Assembly (NCBI GenBank): GCA_037043015.1
Contig: CM073324.1
Location: 26,738,097-26,802,096 of the forward strand
Direction of reading: 5' to 3'
Source of the DNA: Bryum argenteum
Lineage: Eukaryota > Streptophyta > Bryopsida > Bryales > Bryaceae
Length of the DNA stretch: 64,000 bases
The translations under genes were made by a program, and so were the position numbers. Positions 28,217 through 40,507 of the stretch are shown here, in pieces (within the stretch, counting starts at the first letter, position 1; every line of letters starts with the position of its first letter). Under the pieces are notes generated by a model. The model was not told where the DNA came from, did not search any database, and saw only the letters and a program-made list of their open reading frames with translations.

Positions 28217-28659
28217 CAGTAAGAGTGAGAATGGGAGCCGGTTTTAGAGAGTCCACGAATCCACTTGTGCAATTGTTAAGTATTATAAAAAAAGGTAGTT
28301 GAAATAGCATGTTGAATACTTGAATTTGCATGTTGGATTCAGAGCGGTGAAGCTGTCAGTATAGGTACCATGCTAAGTCAACTTGTTCCAATAATGGACG
28401 CGCTGACTCTCCGGAGCACACCGATCGAAGCTTTCATGGATAAAGTCTTGGAATTTTTAACTCTAAAGATCTACTGGCTCGAAGGATCGAGAGTGACTCG
28501 ACACCGAATTGGATATGGTCCGGCGATGATATTGAACGTTGCAGAATGTCAACGTTTTCTAAATCAAGTGGGGTTCAGGGGTTGACTGTGTTGACTTACA
28601 ATGAATCTGGGTTTCAAGCAAATAATTGTTTCTGTTTATTCACCCATTCTGTAGTGAAC

Positions 28660-28792
28660 CACGGTTGTCTTATCAGTGAAACAAAATTTCGATGAGATGT
28701 ACATATAAAACATCATCAATGTATCAAATGCACATCTCATCTAAATTGTGTTTCACAAATGAATAGGAATTTTGACTGATAAGACAACGTTC
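28660..28792. mobile_element. hAT-type MITE, 133 bp
   Basis: Terminal inverted repeat 'GTTGTCTTATCAGT'/'ACTGATAAGACAAC' with further mirrored blocks (gaaacaaaatttcgatgaga / tctcatctaaattgtgtttc). Flanked by an exact 8-bp direct repeat 'tagtgaac' (28652-28659 and 28793-28800), the duplication length of hAT elements. Confidence 0.87.
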
Positions 28793-28800
28793 TAGTGAAC

Positions 28801-31800
28801 TGCCAATTCAGAATCAAGCAAGTTGGTGCCCAACTTTTAGGAATTTAACGGTGATACTTGGATAAATTCACTAATTCAGAGATATTTAAATTTTTGACTT
28901 TCTTCCTCTAGATTGTGTACCATTTATCCTAAATCTTACCTCGTGCTTGAAATTGTAAAAGGAAAACTCCAAACATATTTGAGCATACCTCCATATAAAA
29001 ATCAAGCATTTATTTAGGTTTCAATGTTTCATAGGTCTAACAACGGTAAAGATTGAGACATATTCCTAACTCACCTACGCACAAGAATTTGCAAAGCCTA
29101 ATTTACTTCTAGAAATGGTTTTTCTTGCCCGAGTCAGAACATTGCTTCGAAATATTTTCCTGAAATTTGAGCATTAGAATCTCTCAAACAATATAGAATT
29201 CAAGTTGAAGATCTAATGTACACGTACATGTACAACCTTGGGTACTATATCTTAGAGTTCAAATACTTCAATACTTCACAATATGTCATAAAATGAAAAT
29301 TTGCACCTTACATTGAAAGAGTACCGAGTAGAGGGAAACTCTAGTTTCTCCAAGCTTGGTTTGCAGTGAGGATTATCTTTATTAAAAAACATAAATTCTT
29401 TTGCTCTTGCTGAGTAGGACACTACTGCGGTTCATGTATGTATTTCTCTCAATTGATGATATATTGATTGGTAAGTAAAAAATTAAAATTAAATAACTAA
29501 TATTCTTTGTTTGCAAGGGAATTTAATCTACTTTTAATATGTAACATATTTTTTTGTAAAATGTACAAAGTAGTCAAATCAACATCCCTATATTGTAATT
29601 CCACTTTCTGCAGTAAAGGTTTCCCTATATTTGTGTCAACGAAAAAAAATAAAAAATAAAAAATTCCTGATATCAAATATAGAGACTCGACTGTACGTAG
29701 CCTCGAGAGAAGAAGTAGTACAACAGTATGCTCAAAAGCTTCTGTCAAGAAACGGGGGGTTGATTCCCTTCGAATTGGCAGATCAATCATTCGTAAAGAC
29801 TACAAATTAAATCTATATGCATGAATGTTCTCTACAAAATTCTGAAGATTCAACTCAATTTGGCAAGCTGACACACAAGCATTCCATCAAGAAATAGAAT
29901 TACCTAATACATACGGATTTATTTTTTTATTTTTTTTAATTTTTTTTAATTTTTTTTAATTTTTTTACATCGATTGTTAAAAAATAATAACATAAGTTGC
30001 ATTTATTTTTTGATCATTTTTTTAACCAATCAATGTATTAATCAGTTGAGAGATAAATACCCCTGTCTGGCTTGTGTATGCCGCGCTTGCACATTGACGA
30101 CCTGCATGGTCCTTGTACTTGCACCCCCCCCTTCCCTTCACTGGAATTCACCTAAGTAAGGGGGGTTGGCCCCCCTTCCAGAAATTGTTCATCCTCTCCT
30201 TAACCACGACGGAGTTGAGGCCCCAAACCTTATCAAATTTGATTAAAAATCCTATAATATGTTGAGAGTGTTTGTTAATAGGGTTAGTGGTTCTTACTCA
30301 AGCCGCCTTGATGTCATCAATATGGGCTTTTCAAATCTTAAAATTATGTGTTTTGCATTGGAAAAACATTTAGGATTGCGCTGTATCCAAATGATCCAAA
30401 GAACCAAACCTCTCAAAGATTTCCAAAGGGTTTTAGCTTTTTTAAATTTGCAGGGGAGTTTAGAGCCAAAGACACATTTTTGTTAAATAAGACAATCCCA
30501 TTTACCATGGATTTTGGGCACCTCCATGATGGTATATAAGATGGTTTGCGCATAGTCCTAAGCTTGTTTGGCTTCAAAGCAATCATAAAGCCTGAGTTTA
30601 ATAGACTCCGGCTCCCTAGCAACACAATAAACACATGAGGAGCAACTCCCTCCACAATTGCAATCATTTCAAGATCTTCGATCAAGCTCAAATTGACACT
30701 TACAGTTCTAGTAATGTTGTATTGAGGTTGTAGCAAACTCATTGCCCTTTTCTAGTTTGCTTGTAGTGAGCTAGATTTTTAAAACTCATGGCTTTCCACG
30801 TTATTATACATCTCCCTCTCCACTAGACTTGGCACACGGGGCCATGTATTGGTGACATAATCATATTCTAATCAACTAGAAAAAGCATCTTAAAACGAAT
30901 TGAGAGGTTGACTAATTGGTATGCAGAGTGTCAACGAGCACTATTTTTGCAAAGCGTTGACCCGGCGTCCTACCATAAGAAAGTCAAAAGCGGCCTTTCA
31001 GGTATGAGAGCATCGGCACATTTGCCAGCGTTGACTTTTTATACTTTTCCTTTGGTCCTAACCGGTTAGTGTAGTAATTAGCCAGTGTTGGATTTTGAAG
31101 ACTACAATGCTCAAATGGAGAGCCCAAAACCACTTTCTTATTCTTAGGTGTATACCCCGGGAAAGGAGAGTCTCCATGTATACCCAGCTAGTCATTTGCC
31201 TCCCCATCAACAGTCATTTGTCACTTTTTAGGGAGATAAATGAAGAACCATCTCCATGTTCCTACTTGAAAGATTTCCATTCTTGACTTTCATCAGTTTT
31301 AGGTTGTCGTCTGTTACGTAAGGGAAACTTTTTCAATAGTATTCTTGCATCAAGAATGTTTCACTTTCACCCATAACTTCCTTCTTAACCCCTACAGAAG
31401 AGGCCCTCCGGAGCGAGGGCGATTTGACTTTAGTTAGCCTTCGATTTGGTGAATATAGAATGCATGAAGTTGAGACCCTTTTGCAGGTTGTAGAGTTTTT
31501 TCATACCTTTCTAAAAAGACCAAATATGCTAAGACTTTTTTGACAGATTTGGGGCCATTCGGCTTTCTAAAGGAATTAACAAATTTCGCCGTCAAATGGT
31601 AAAAAAAAAAACAAAATGGTTCATTGGACAAAGTTAGAAACCTAGGATTACGATTGTAATTTTCACGAGTCTTCGATTGTAATCATATTGTAATTTTGTG
31701 TATGCTACCTAGCACATCGTTGGGAATAGATCGTACCGACAACTAAGTCAACCTTCGCGTTGACACCTTCAAGAAAATAAGGCGTCGCAAAGTCAACAGC

Positions 31801-32283
31801 CAATGCGCATGACTGCAGGTGTGTAACGTGATGTGATTAATGTCCACTTGCACAATTTTGAAATGTCAAACTGATAAAATTGGTCATGCAAACTTGGAGC
31901 CCACTAACTGCAGTCCCGTTTCCAGCTGAGACTTCAATGTATAAAGGGTGGCAATGCTTTTCACCTCCATACCATCGACCTTCACACCTCCGGAATTTGT
32001 CCAGACAGGTCACTCCAGTCTCCAGATCGAGCGCCTCTAAACATTAGTCTGAACTTCGCGGAGTTCAAGAAAGCTCTTCGGTACCAACAATACTCTGTTT
32101 CTGCTTCTGCGATTTTATGTGCACTTCAGCTAGATCGATGTGCCTTCGAATCACCTCGCATCGACTTGGATCACTTCTGTTGATCTTCTACCACGTACTC
32201 GTGCTACGATCGGAAGGTATGAGTATCATACGCTAACCAGCCGTCTTTGTTGATTTGTGCAGGTAACCAATCGAAGTGCAACC
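28801..32283. other. Intergenic, repeat-derived, no gene
   Basis: 28950-29340 is a copy of the repeat at 25680-26060. 29920-29965 is a T-rich run with 'aattttttttaa' units. The C-run at 30124-30131 and short open frames are unsupported. From about 31900 the promoter and leader of the next dirigent-like gene begin. Confidence 0.4.
31940..31946 (+). promoter_or_regulatory. TATA box of dirigent-like gene 1
   Basis: TATAAAG lies ~340 bp upstream of the ATG at 32284. The leader between them probably contains an intron ending at a 'tgcag' just before the start, as hinted by similar sequence before all three paralogues' ATG. Confidence 0.5.
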
Positions 32284-33062
32284 ATGGCATCCTCAGCCGC
32301 ATTCGCCTTGTGCTTGGTCCTCTGCATTTGCAGTCTGCAAACTGCTTTCGGTAAGCTCCTTGAACCTTTCTCGTGAAAGCTCACAGTGAGCGTGTTTTTC
32401 TTGGTAACACTGCTATAAAGTTGCCTAACGTGACGGAATTTAGTCTCCGGCAGGCACACCCACCTATCACTGCCTGTAGCACCTGTATGGAAGTCAATAG
32501 TGAAGCTTGAGGTCGCTTGCACATCTAATATCAATTTGCGGATGTGTACAATGTGAGCGCCACAACTGAGATCATGTGTGTGGATGAACTTGCAGCTGGA
32601 AAGAAGCTCACGCTCACCGTGTACGCTCACGAGATCCGCGGCGGTCCCAGTGCCACGCTTCTGCCCGCTGCAGGAACGGGCCAAGGCAACTTCTCAGCGC
32701 TAGGATGGGGCAGCTTCTTGGTGTTCGACAACAAGCTCATGGAAGGAGCCTCTCCTAGCAGCACTGTTCTGGGAAGAGTCACGGGGTCCGGTGTGCTATC
32801 CACCATCGGAGGTCTGCCGAACGGAGGAGTGCAAGTGGTGAGCAAGTTCTGGTGGTCGCCGACAGGCCCCCTCAAGGGCTCCAGCATCACGGTGGTGGGC
32901 ACTCTGTCTTACGGCACTGCGCCGTGGGAGTTGACGGTGGTTGCCGGCACGGGCGAATTCAGGGGATATATCGGGTACGCCCTGTCGGAGCCGGAGCTGA
33001 GCACGACTGCGCCTCCCCTGTTCGTGTACAAGTGGACCATTCACTTGTACAGACAGTACTAG
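32284..33062 (+). CDS. Dirigent-like secreted protein 1 (177 aa)
   Basis: Model join(32284..32350, 32596..33062), GT-AG intron, phase consistent, 178 codons with stop. Exon 1 is a signal peptide ('MASSAAFALCLVLCICSLQT'). Exon 2 is a complete dirigent-like body: 'KLTLTVYAHEIRGGPSATLL', 'GTGQGNFSALGWGSFLVFDN', 'LGRVTGSGVLSTIGG', 'VVAGTGEFRGYIGYA', ending 'YKWTIHLYRQY'. The family forms extracellular beta-barrels that direct stereoselective coupling of phenoxy radicals in lignan/phenolic synthesis; an enzyme role here is inferred only from family. It differs from paralogue 2 by a longer loop 'SPTGPLKGSS'. The exon structure is shared with the genes at 27332 (minus) and 41116 (plus), indicating local duplication. 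Confidence 0.92.
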
Positions 33063-34996
33063 ACTACCAGTAGAGAGAGAATTTGCCAACTAGGCGGATT
33101 TGGAACTAGGAGCGTGCAATTGATTGAAAATCATTCATTACTAGTAGAGAGGTCAAGCACAATTATGCATGGGGCAATGGTAAGCTTTGGGTATCACTTT
33201 TTGGACACACTAATTAGGTTATTTTTATTGAAAGCCTCCAAAGTTTGTCTAATTTAGTCATTTTAATCAAGTAAAAAGACCCTAAAATAGAAAATAAAAT
33301 ATCATGCACCTCACTGAAATCAAAGTATATATGCCTATAGATTTTCTTTTAGATTTTTAATTTTTTTTGGATCCATTCATAGATGAGGGAAAAAGTGTTG
33401 AATTTGGGGATTTGCAGGCATTATAGTGCACAATGAATTAATTTTTTTATTATTAAATAAATTATTTTGTATTCTATACAAGAAGATGTAGGTCATATTC
33501 AAAAATCATATTAAAATAAAAATGGTTGATATTCCATTTGCTTGATTCTATGGATTTTAGGTTGGGACATGACTTACTTTTTCAACTAAAAAATCAAATA
33601 AAATTACTTCAAAATTTTTTTTTTAATTTTTAATTTTTTTTCTTGATACATTATAAGTATAGACAACTAAAACCACATCTAATGAAGTCTTATTGTATTA
33701 CAGTTTAAAAATGGATATGTTTGTCACACCAGCATAGAGTGCAATTGTTCACGGGACAACCTTTTTGGGTACCCCAACCAGACCATCACCCCATGGCCAT
33801 ATCTTTACATGCAATAAGCAGTGTCCTAATTCAGTACACTGAAGCCACCAATATAGTTGCAGCCGACACTGTCTGTTTCATGACTTTCATCTTAATTGTG
33901 TCTGCCGCTCTTGTGGTATTTTTTATTGAACCAATCAATGTATCAATCAACTGAGATCAATCTGAACCTAAGTGGCATAGCTACTTGGCAAGAAAGTTTC
34001 CTACATTTTTTTCTGCACTTTTACTAAAAGACCTCGTACATACTAGCCTTAATTCGACACTTCAGTAGTGGAAGACCCACCGCTCTAACTTCCGAGGATC
34101 TAAACTTGTGCTTCTTCCATCCTTTCCTTTGCAGCCATTTTACCAGTAAAAGATCTCGATCGATAGTCAATATTTATACTATTGATTCTGTTCGTATGCC
34201 AGCGCGGGTCTGGATGAATAGGCGTTGAATGAACGTGCACCTTGTTGGCGCCGGTTTCCATAATAGTGGCAGCTACCGCGGAGGGTCGAGAACGTTGGGA
34301 CTTCCGTGCGACGCAGGTACTCGTTGTGGTACGGACTGTGGCGACTGTATCCTCAGGATCGGCGGGCCTTAAAGCGCGGCGTAGTCAAGATGGCAATAAC
34401 TGATCACCAGAAAGTATGTGTGAAGCTATTTCTTGAAAGCCCTGAAATGGCGAGAATGATTCTTAGCTAGTTAATCCCAAAATGATCCACTGAGAGTCAC
34501 CGCAACTTCTGTCCTACCCTGGCTTTTTCATTTTCAAGCTACACAGTACGCACTGTGCTTTGCTGGTGTATTGTGTGTTCGCACTCATCCCGTCCTTGCT
34601 AGTATTCCGCTTCCAAGTTGGGTCCAAATTAGGGCCACCCCTTTACTGCATATGAGAGAATGCAAAGGCAAATCCCTGCCATGTCTGGAAGAAGATTAGG
34701 TGTTAAACAACTAAATAAAAAGTTAGAGAGCTTTATATAAAGGAAAACTAGAGTGATTGGTTGTAAACATGACCCAAAATAAACAAAACTCGAGTCCACC
34801 GGACTGCAAGGAGTATAAGAATTTCCATTATGATCTATAGTCTTCTCATAACGCTAGGGGGGTTCGTCTTGACACCAATTTAATAGGGCCACCCCTTTGA
34901 AGACTCAGTCATGAGGCCAGTTGACCGATACGAACTTCTGCTCCCACCATCGTCATGGCTGCACAAGTCCGTACGAGGCAAAAGGTTGAGCCATAA
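33063..34996. other. Intergenic, no gene
   Basis: AT-rich to ~33700, then mixed. The phrase 'aaccaatcaatgtatcaatcaactga' at ~33927 echoes 30013-30050 ('aaccaatcaatgtattaatcagttga'), a dispersed-repeat remnant. A GC-richer stretch at 34200-34420 has no recognisable coding content. Confidence 0.35.
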
Positions 34997-35067
34997 GGAG
35001 GCAAGCGGGGTTGAACCGCTGACCTATCGGACTGCAGCCGATTGCTCTACCACTGAGCTATACCTCC
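34997..35067 (-). tRNA. tRNA-Cys (GCA)
   Basis: Read on the minus strand, a 71-nt cloverleaf folds without mismatch: acceptor GGAGGTA/TGCCTCC (one T-G pair), D arm GCTC..GAGC, anticodon stem ATCGG/CCGAT around loop CTGCAGT (anticodon GCA), T arm AGCGG-TTCAACC-CCGCT. There is no intron and no encoded CCA. Internal A and B boxes are present and a TTTT terminator follows about 12 nt beyond the 3' end. The form is typical of a plant nuclear tRNA-Cys. Confidence 0.95.
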
Positions 35068-35290
35068 TATACGAAGCCTCGTCCGAGAAGCATGTTAAGG
35101 TGAGAAGGCGGATCCCATTCAGACCTGGGAAGCTTCACGCACGGACCGTTCAAGTTTGCATATTAGTACTTGGATTCCAAGTTATAAACGGCAGATGAAG
35201 GTGAGGTTCTGTCTTCCTTCAGCTTGGATTCTTGTGCTGTCTTACTTTTAATGCTTTTCATGCAAGGATTGAATCATTTTTTTCAACGTA

Positions 35291-35660
35291 TTAACCCTTA
35301 AACGCCCGAGCAAGCCCGAGGGGCTTGATTCCAACAGAATCTTACCTGTAGCTCTAACTGTACTCAACTTTTCACTTATATTTTGATGTCAAACTGGTCA
35401 CCTTCTTCTGATGCATTGAAAAAGTGAGATTTGACAATTCAAATCACAATTTGTATGAGTGATTTTGTGCTTTGAAAGGATTGTGGTAGGTAGGTTGGGG
35501 TGGTACATAACCTTGTAGGAGGTTGCAAGCTCATCATTGATTGGTTCATTCACAATGCCCAAGTTCAAAAAGTGCACTATTCATGATGCCCAAGTCCAAA
35601 AGATGCTGTGATCCAATTTTGGGCTGCCCATTTCAGACCCCAAGGGCGTTTAAGGGTTAA
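35291..35660. mobile_element. piggyBac-type MITE, 370 bp including TTAA flanks
   Basis: TTAA-CCCTTAAACGCCC at the left is mirrored exactly by GGGCGTTTAAGGG-TTAA at the right. The 13-bp perfect terminal inverted repeat beginning CCC, inside a TTAA target duplication, is the signature of piggyBac elements. Beyond 13 bp the ends diverge. No coding sequence is present. Confidence 0.82.
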
Positions 35661-36494
35661 ATAAAACATAGTATACATTATGCAATATATACATTATCAA
35701 TAACCAATTGTCTTGCTCCTGACTACGTGCTACATATGTGTAGAGCCTGGAAAATTCATTCCAACATTCTTTGATTTCCTTTATAAAAAATAAATAAAAC
35801 TCTTGAATAAGAAATTGGAAGTAATGAGTTTAAGAATCAGTGGAAGTTCAGAGTACCTATCCTTTGGATAGTACAGAATGTGATGATTTTTTTCTATTTT
35901 TCAAATTTTGGCAAATCATAGTTGACAAATATGAGGCTTATGAGATGTTTATTTCACATAAATAAAACCGACTGAGTAGGAGGCATCAAACCTGAGTGTG
36001 AAAGATGTGGATATGCGGTGCTCATTGCTAGAAGAGAGGGTCACCATATAAGTCAACCCAACTATGGTGTGCGGGTACCTCAAAGTCCTTTGGGGGCATA
36101 CCATGTCACGTATTTCTAAGGCACATGTGGCTAGGTACGAAGTAGCATGATGTTCACCCTGAGAGAGGTCAATAGCCTTACCATTGGTGTGATGACCTTC
36201 CGGCATACACCCAAGGATAGGTCGAACGAACACTCTAATACTCTAAATAGGTTTGAGTTTCTTCTTTTAAAAGAGAGGGGCAGTCGAAACTCGAACTTAT
36301 TGTGAAGATATGGATATACGATGTTCACTACTAGGAGTTAGAGAGGGGGTTTCACAAAAGTAGTTTATGTGTAAGCGCTATTAAACATTTTGGTACTTGC
36401 TCAAGCAGCATTTTCAACCTCAAATCTCTGATATTATGATAACGTTGCTTGGTGATTTGGTAACATTCCTTACTTTTTCGAAAACGTTGTTGGA
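35661..36494. other. Intergenic with short direct repeat
   Basis: No gene. A ~45-bp block ('gaagatatggatatacgatgttcactactaggag..agagggg') at 36303-36350 repeats 36000-36045 with changes. 36350-36490 is 'aacgttgc'-type CACTA interior sequence into which the next element has inserted. Confidence 0.4.
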
Positions 36495-36809
36495 CACTAA
36501 TAGAAAATGGTACTAGAAGTGATGACCGTAATGACTTGACCGTAATGACACAAAGTTTCAGTTTTACTTGTACTTCTGATAACATCAAAATAAATTATGA
36601 TATTTGTCACTTTTTCTTAGATTTTTTTTTTTTTTTTTTTTGGTTGTAATAAGCATACCACACTCTAATAGATTAGTAAAATAATAATGGAAAAGTGACA
36701 AATATAATAATTTATTGTGATGTCATTAGAAGCACAACTAAAATATGCAATATGTGTCATTACGGTCAAGCCATTACGGCCATCACTTTAGTGCCATTTT
36801 CTACTAGTG
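36495..36809. mobile_element. CACTA-type MITE, 315 bp
   Basis: Ends CACTAATAGAAAATGG and CCATTTTCTACTAGTG, with long mirrored arms ('gtgatgaccgtaatgacttgaccgtaatgacac' type). Flanking 3-bp sequences are 'gga' and 'gaa', a target duplication with one change. It is inserted in older 'aacgttgc' CACTA sequence, so one CACTA family is nested in another. Confidence 0.8.
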
Positions 36810-36812
36810 GAA

Positions 36813-37728
36813 GCAACTTTCGTTCCAAAATGTTGCTTCACTTAAAATCCCAATTCTAGTAAAATGGCATAATTCCGGTAAAATGGCACACCTCAACTTT
36901 TTCAACTACAGTTCAAAAACCATGTGATATAACAGAATTTGAAGGTGATATTATGGAAAATGAGTGACAATGTATATAAAGGAGTGATATTATTTTAAAA
37001 TTGTGATATTACAGAATACACCATTTCATGTGAATATGTGATCATATATGTAAGAGTTGGTGTGACAAAATGACACATGGCAAAGTGCCATTTTAACAAA
37101 ATTGAGGTTTTAACCCCTAAATGACCACGGCCACCGATTTGGAGATTAACAATTCTGGACACGATAATTGAACGGGTTAACATTTGAATTTTGGGCTGTA
37201 AATTTGATGGGAGGTAGGGTTTAGCCTAAAGTAAGTACAGTAAAAAAATTGAAGATAAAAATTTGTTTCGAGCTTAAATTGACATTTTCTCCATTTTGAG
37301 CTCTGGGAGGGCAGCTCGGGCAAGGTGGACAGCCTATGAGAGCTAAGTGCACCCGACGGGTAGATTTGTAGGTCATGCAAAGGTTTTAAACAACGGTAGT
37401 GGGTAAGGCGGGGATTAGAAATAACCTAAGATTTCTGGATTAGACAGTGGCTGTAGTGGGCCAATTACTCTAATAATTCATTATTATCAATAGGTCGCTT
37501 TTCTATTCAAAAGAAGGAATGGTAATTTTTATAGGAACGGTTAGTTTCCACATACTAATGATAATTTCAGAAGATTCAAATTCGCAAAATCAAATTCATC
37601 TACCAAATCACAAACATCATGGCATCCAAACTTTTCTTTTTCAATGAACAACTGAATACTTCAGTCACTTGCACAGTGCAAACCAGACAGTCTACTCATG
37701 GATATATGTGAATGTGATGTAGTTTCTA
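36813..37728. other. Intergenic, no gene
   Basis: A solitary TTAACCCCTAAATGACC at 37110 resembles the TTAA-CCC element ends elsewhere in the window, but no matching partner was found. Otherwise no feature is recognised. Confidence 0.4.
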
Positions 37729-37882
37729 AAAAATTAGGGGGCGAATATACTCCAACTTTCTAAACCTTGTCGCATGTGAGTGTTTGTCTGAAAGTGTAGC
37801 GAGCTGGTCATTGAGCCTCTCGTGGGGCAGATAATTCTTGCCCAGAAAATAAAAATTGGAGTATATTCGCCCCCTAATTTTT
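37729..37882. mobile_element. MITE, 154 bp
   Basis: A ~26-bp near-perfect terminal inverted repeat, 'attagggggcgaatatactc' at the left and 'gagtatattcgccccctaat' at the right, encloses ~100 bp of unrelated sequence. No clear target duplication because both ends sit in A/T runs. Superfamily undetermined. Confidence 0.78.
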
Positions 37883-38267
37883 AATGATTGATGTCACCCA
37901 TAGCTCCATGAGACACACCCCAATGTAAAATGGGATCGTAGACCTCATTTCTAAACTCAAATTTTTTTAAAAAAACATAAGAGAGCATCCCAAAACGCAA
38001 AAAACAAGAAAATGGATTTTCTAGCCGGGCAGGAAATCGGGCGGGCAGGTAGGGTTGAGGGGCTCCGTGACCGCCTGCTTTAAGCTCAACCCTACCGTAA
38101 ACATGTGCCCACGGAAACGGAACCCGAAATTGGATCTACCTGCTTACGACAACGGAATTTTATTTCACGGCAGCGTGTGCTTACAATGGTTGGTGTCACG
38201 AGTGTTGAGTGCCAAGAGCTAGCGATGAGGACAGCTCAGGATCATAACTTTTGCAAGTGCTCATAGC

Positions 38268-38690
38268 CTGGGCACACCAAGGGTCCAGCAGCCCCAGCAG
38301 CCCCAAAACCCCAGCCCTGCTTTTGGGGCGGAGGGGTAGGGGCCTCCAGATCCCCTGCTGGGACTGCTGGAGGTGTTGGTGGCAAGGCAGGGCCTTACCT
38401 CCAGCAGGGGGCCTCCCTGCCCGGCTGGAGCCCATGCCGCCACAGCGGGCACTTTTTTTTTACTTTTTTTTTTTTAATTTTTTTTTTTTTAAAAAAAATT
38501 CTCTTGTATTGTGATATTCCAAATTTCCAAAATTTAAATTTTTTTGGGGGGCAGCTGCCCCCTTTTCGTCGCGGCCCCCTGCTGGACCGGCCTGCTGGCG
38601 CAGGGTCACACCGGCCCAGCACGGGTTCCAGCCCACCAGCCATGCTGGCTGGACTGGCTGGGCTGGTGCAGCCTGGTGTGCCCAGGCTAT
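38268..38690. mobile_element. GC-rich inverted-repeat element, ~420 bp
   Basis: 'atagcctgggcacacca' at the left and its inverse 'tggtgtgcccaggctat' at the right bound two very GC-rich arms (many 'cagcccc', 'ctgctgg' words) around an A/T homopolymer core (38450-38545). Base composition contrasts sharply with the surroundings. No coding function and no target duplication are seen. Confidence 0.65.
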
Positions 38691-40028
38691 CAATTATGCA
38701 GCCAATGAATTTTATGATGTTGAATCTGCTTGCCGAAGCCTCCATCCTCATTCGGACACGGTATCCTTCGAGTCAACGTTTCAACGGCGTTGAAACCTCA
38801 AATACTTCTCGTTGACATTGCATTGATGTCATTGGTTCCTCATAAGCGAAATAGTCCTCGTTGACATACAGCATGGGCTATGGCCACTTGGTGGTTTCAG
38901 ACTCTAGGCCATTGCTTCAGGTCAACCTTCGGAGAACTGCATACATCACAGTGTGTGCTCATGAGCTACGACCTTCATGTTGACCTCTTTGTTCTCACTC
39001 AATTAATTTGAAATATCTTCTTACTTAGTTTAGGATATTGATATTTTCCATCCACATTTTTGTTATTGGGATCCCTTCACATGGGGGAGTATGGGGGAGT
39101 ATGGGGGAGTATGGGTTGGTTTGTTGGTCTTGGCCAAGACTTGGTTATATGGGGCAAATGGTGAATTTTTTGGAGAAGAATTAAGTGTACATAATATAAT
39201 ATATTTTAAGTGGTCTTGACCGGTTGTAGTCTAAACACCTAAAGGAGAAGTTGATTGGAGAAACCCACATGTGAAGACAAGTTCATCAAATGGTACGGGT
39301 AATCCATGATAAAAAAAACCATACCTTCTTACATGGAACCTGTATCGAAAGATTTTGACACGAATTGTGTCACAAAGAATTCAAAAAGCATATGTATGGG
39401 TAGCAATTTACTCAAACTTCAAGTCAATATACCTATGACCTATTCTAAGTGGTAAATAGTCAATTCTATCCTTTAAAAATGACTTTTATTGCTAAAATCA
39501 AAATCAAGGTTTTAATGCCTGTAATGTCTGTAATGTATAAAAATAATGAAGATATATTTCAACACAATCTAGAAATATGTCAACATAATTTTTACTTTCA
39601 TAGGATGATAGAACCTATAAAACCTTCAAATTTCGAACTACTTATTTTTCACATGAAGGTAAGCTGAAATTTATATACAAAGGACTATCTTTGAGAGAGA
39701 ACAAAAAAGCATGCACATGAAGGATTATTGTATTGGAAATTCAGACAGTGAGCTAATGCCTTAGTAACTTATTTACATGCATGTCAAAATACAGAAGAGG
39801 AGAAATATGAAAACAAGTGCTCAATGATGTAATTTGGACGCAGCTTGAATTTGTCATCCAACAAAACAAATTTAATTTGGATCCTCGGACCTCCCTAACT
39901 AATTAATGCATCAGCTCTTACGTGGCAGCAAGTGGAATTTTCTAAGGAGGCATACGGTCCGTGTACAAAGAAGAGCATATTCCGCCACCACAAGCCTCAC
40001 CTTAGGGTTGCATACTCGCATTACGCAA
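38691..40028. other. Intergenic, no gene
   Basis: A (atgggggagt)x3 repeat lies at 39081-39110. Nothing else is recognised beyond AT-rich repeat-like text near 39560-39700 resembling 25700-26050. Confidence 0.4.
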
Positions 40029-40507
40029 GAGGCCAAGCCAGTGATGAGGCCAATTCATGTCAAAATCCTCTCTTGTAATTGGTCTATTTCTTGAAATTAA
40101 ACCAAAGGATTTTACATGAGGTCGTCAAGGCCAATTTTCTAAAATTATATTATAATAGGTGCGGGACAAGTTATGACACGACCTGCGCTCCAAAAGTTGA
40201 GAGATACAAGAGTGAAACTAAGGCCAATTCATGGCCTAAAGGCCGTTTCTTGATTTCTTAACAAAATTATTATTTCACTAAAATATTTAATTGTAAACTT
40301 GTAAATCAAAAGCATGGACAGTAGCTAATAATATGAATTGCTCCAATGGCCTTGTTTTTTCTTCAATGATTCGGCCCCAAGGGCTTTACACATTGGGGAT
40401 TTTTCCTCACTTGTTTAATTGTTTAATAATGTATTCTTCAAGCGGCCATTTGAGTCAATTGGGCTCAAAATGTGAGTGTATCTGCTTGGAGATTAGTTGG
40501 CCTTGAC
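40029..40507. repeat. Dispersed repeat, copy 2 (partner at 759-1208)
   Basis: Aligned along its length with 759-1208 in the same orientation, ending at the same 'gttggccttgac'. Small indels separate the copies (for example an inserted 'attatattataat' near 40144). Confidence 0.6.

Noticed and set aside
32226-33089. Minus-strand open frames across dirigent-like gene 1 (and likewise 41210-41746)
   Set aside because: Shadows of the GC-rich dirigent-like coding exons on the opposite strand.
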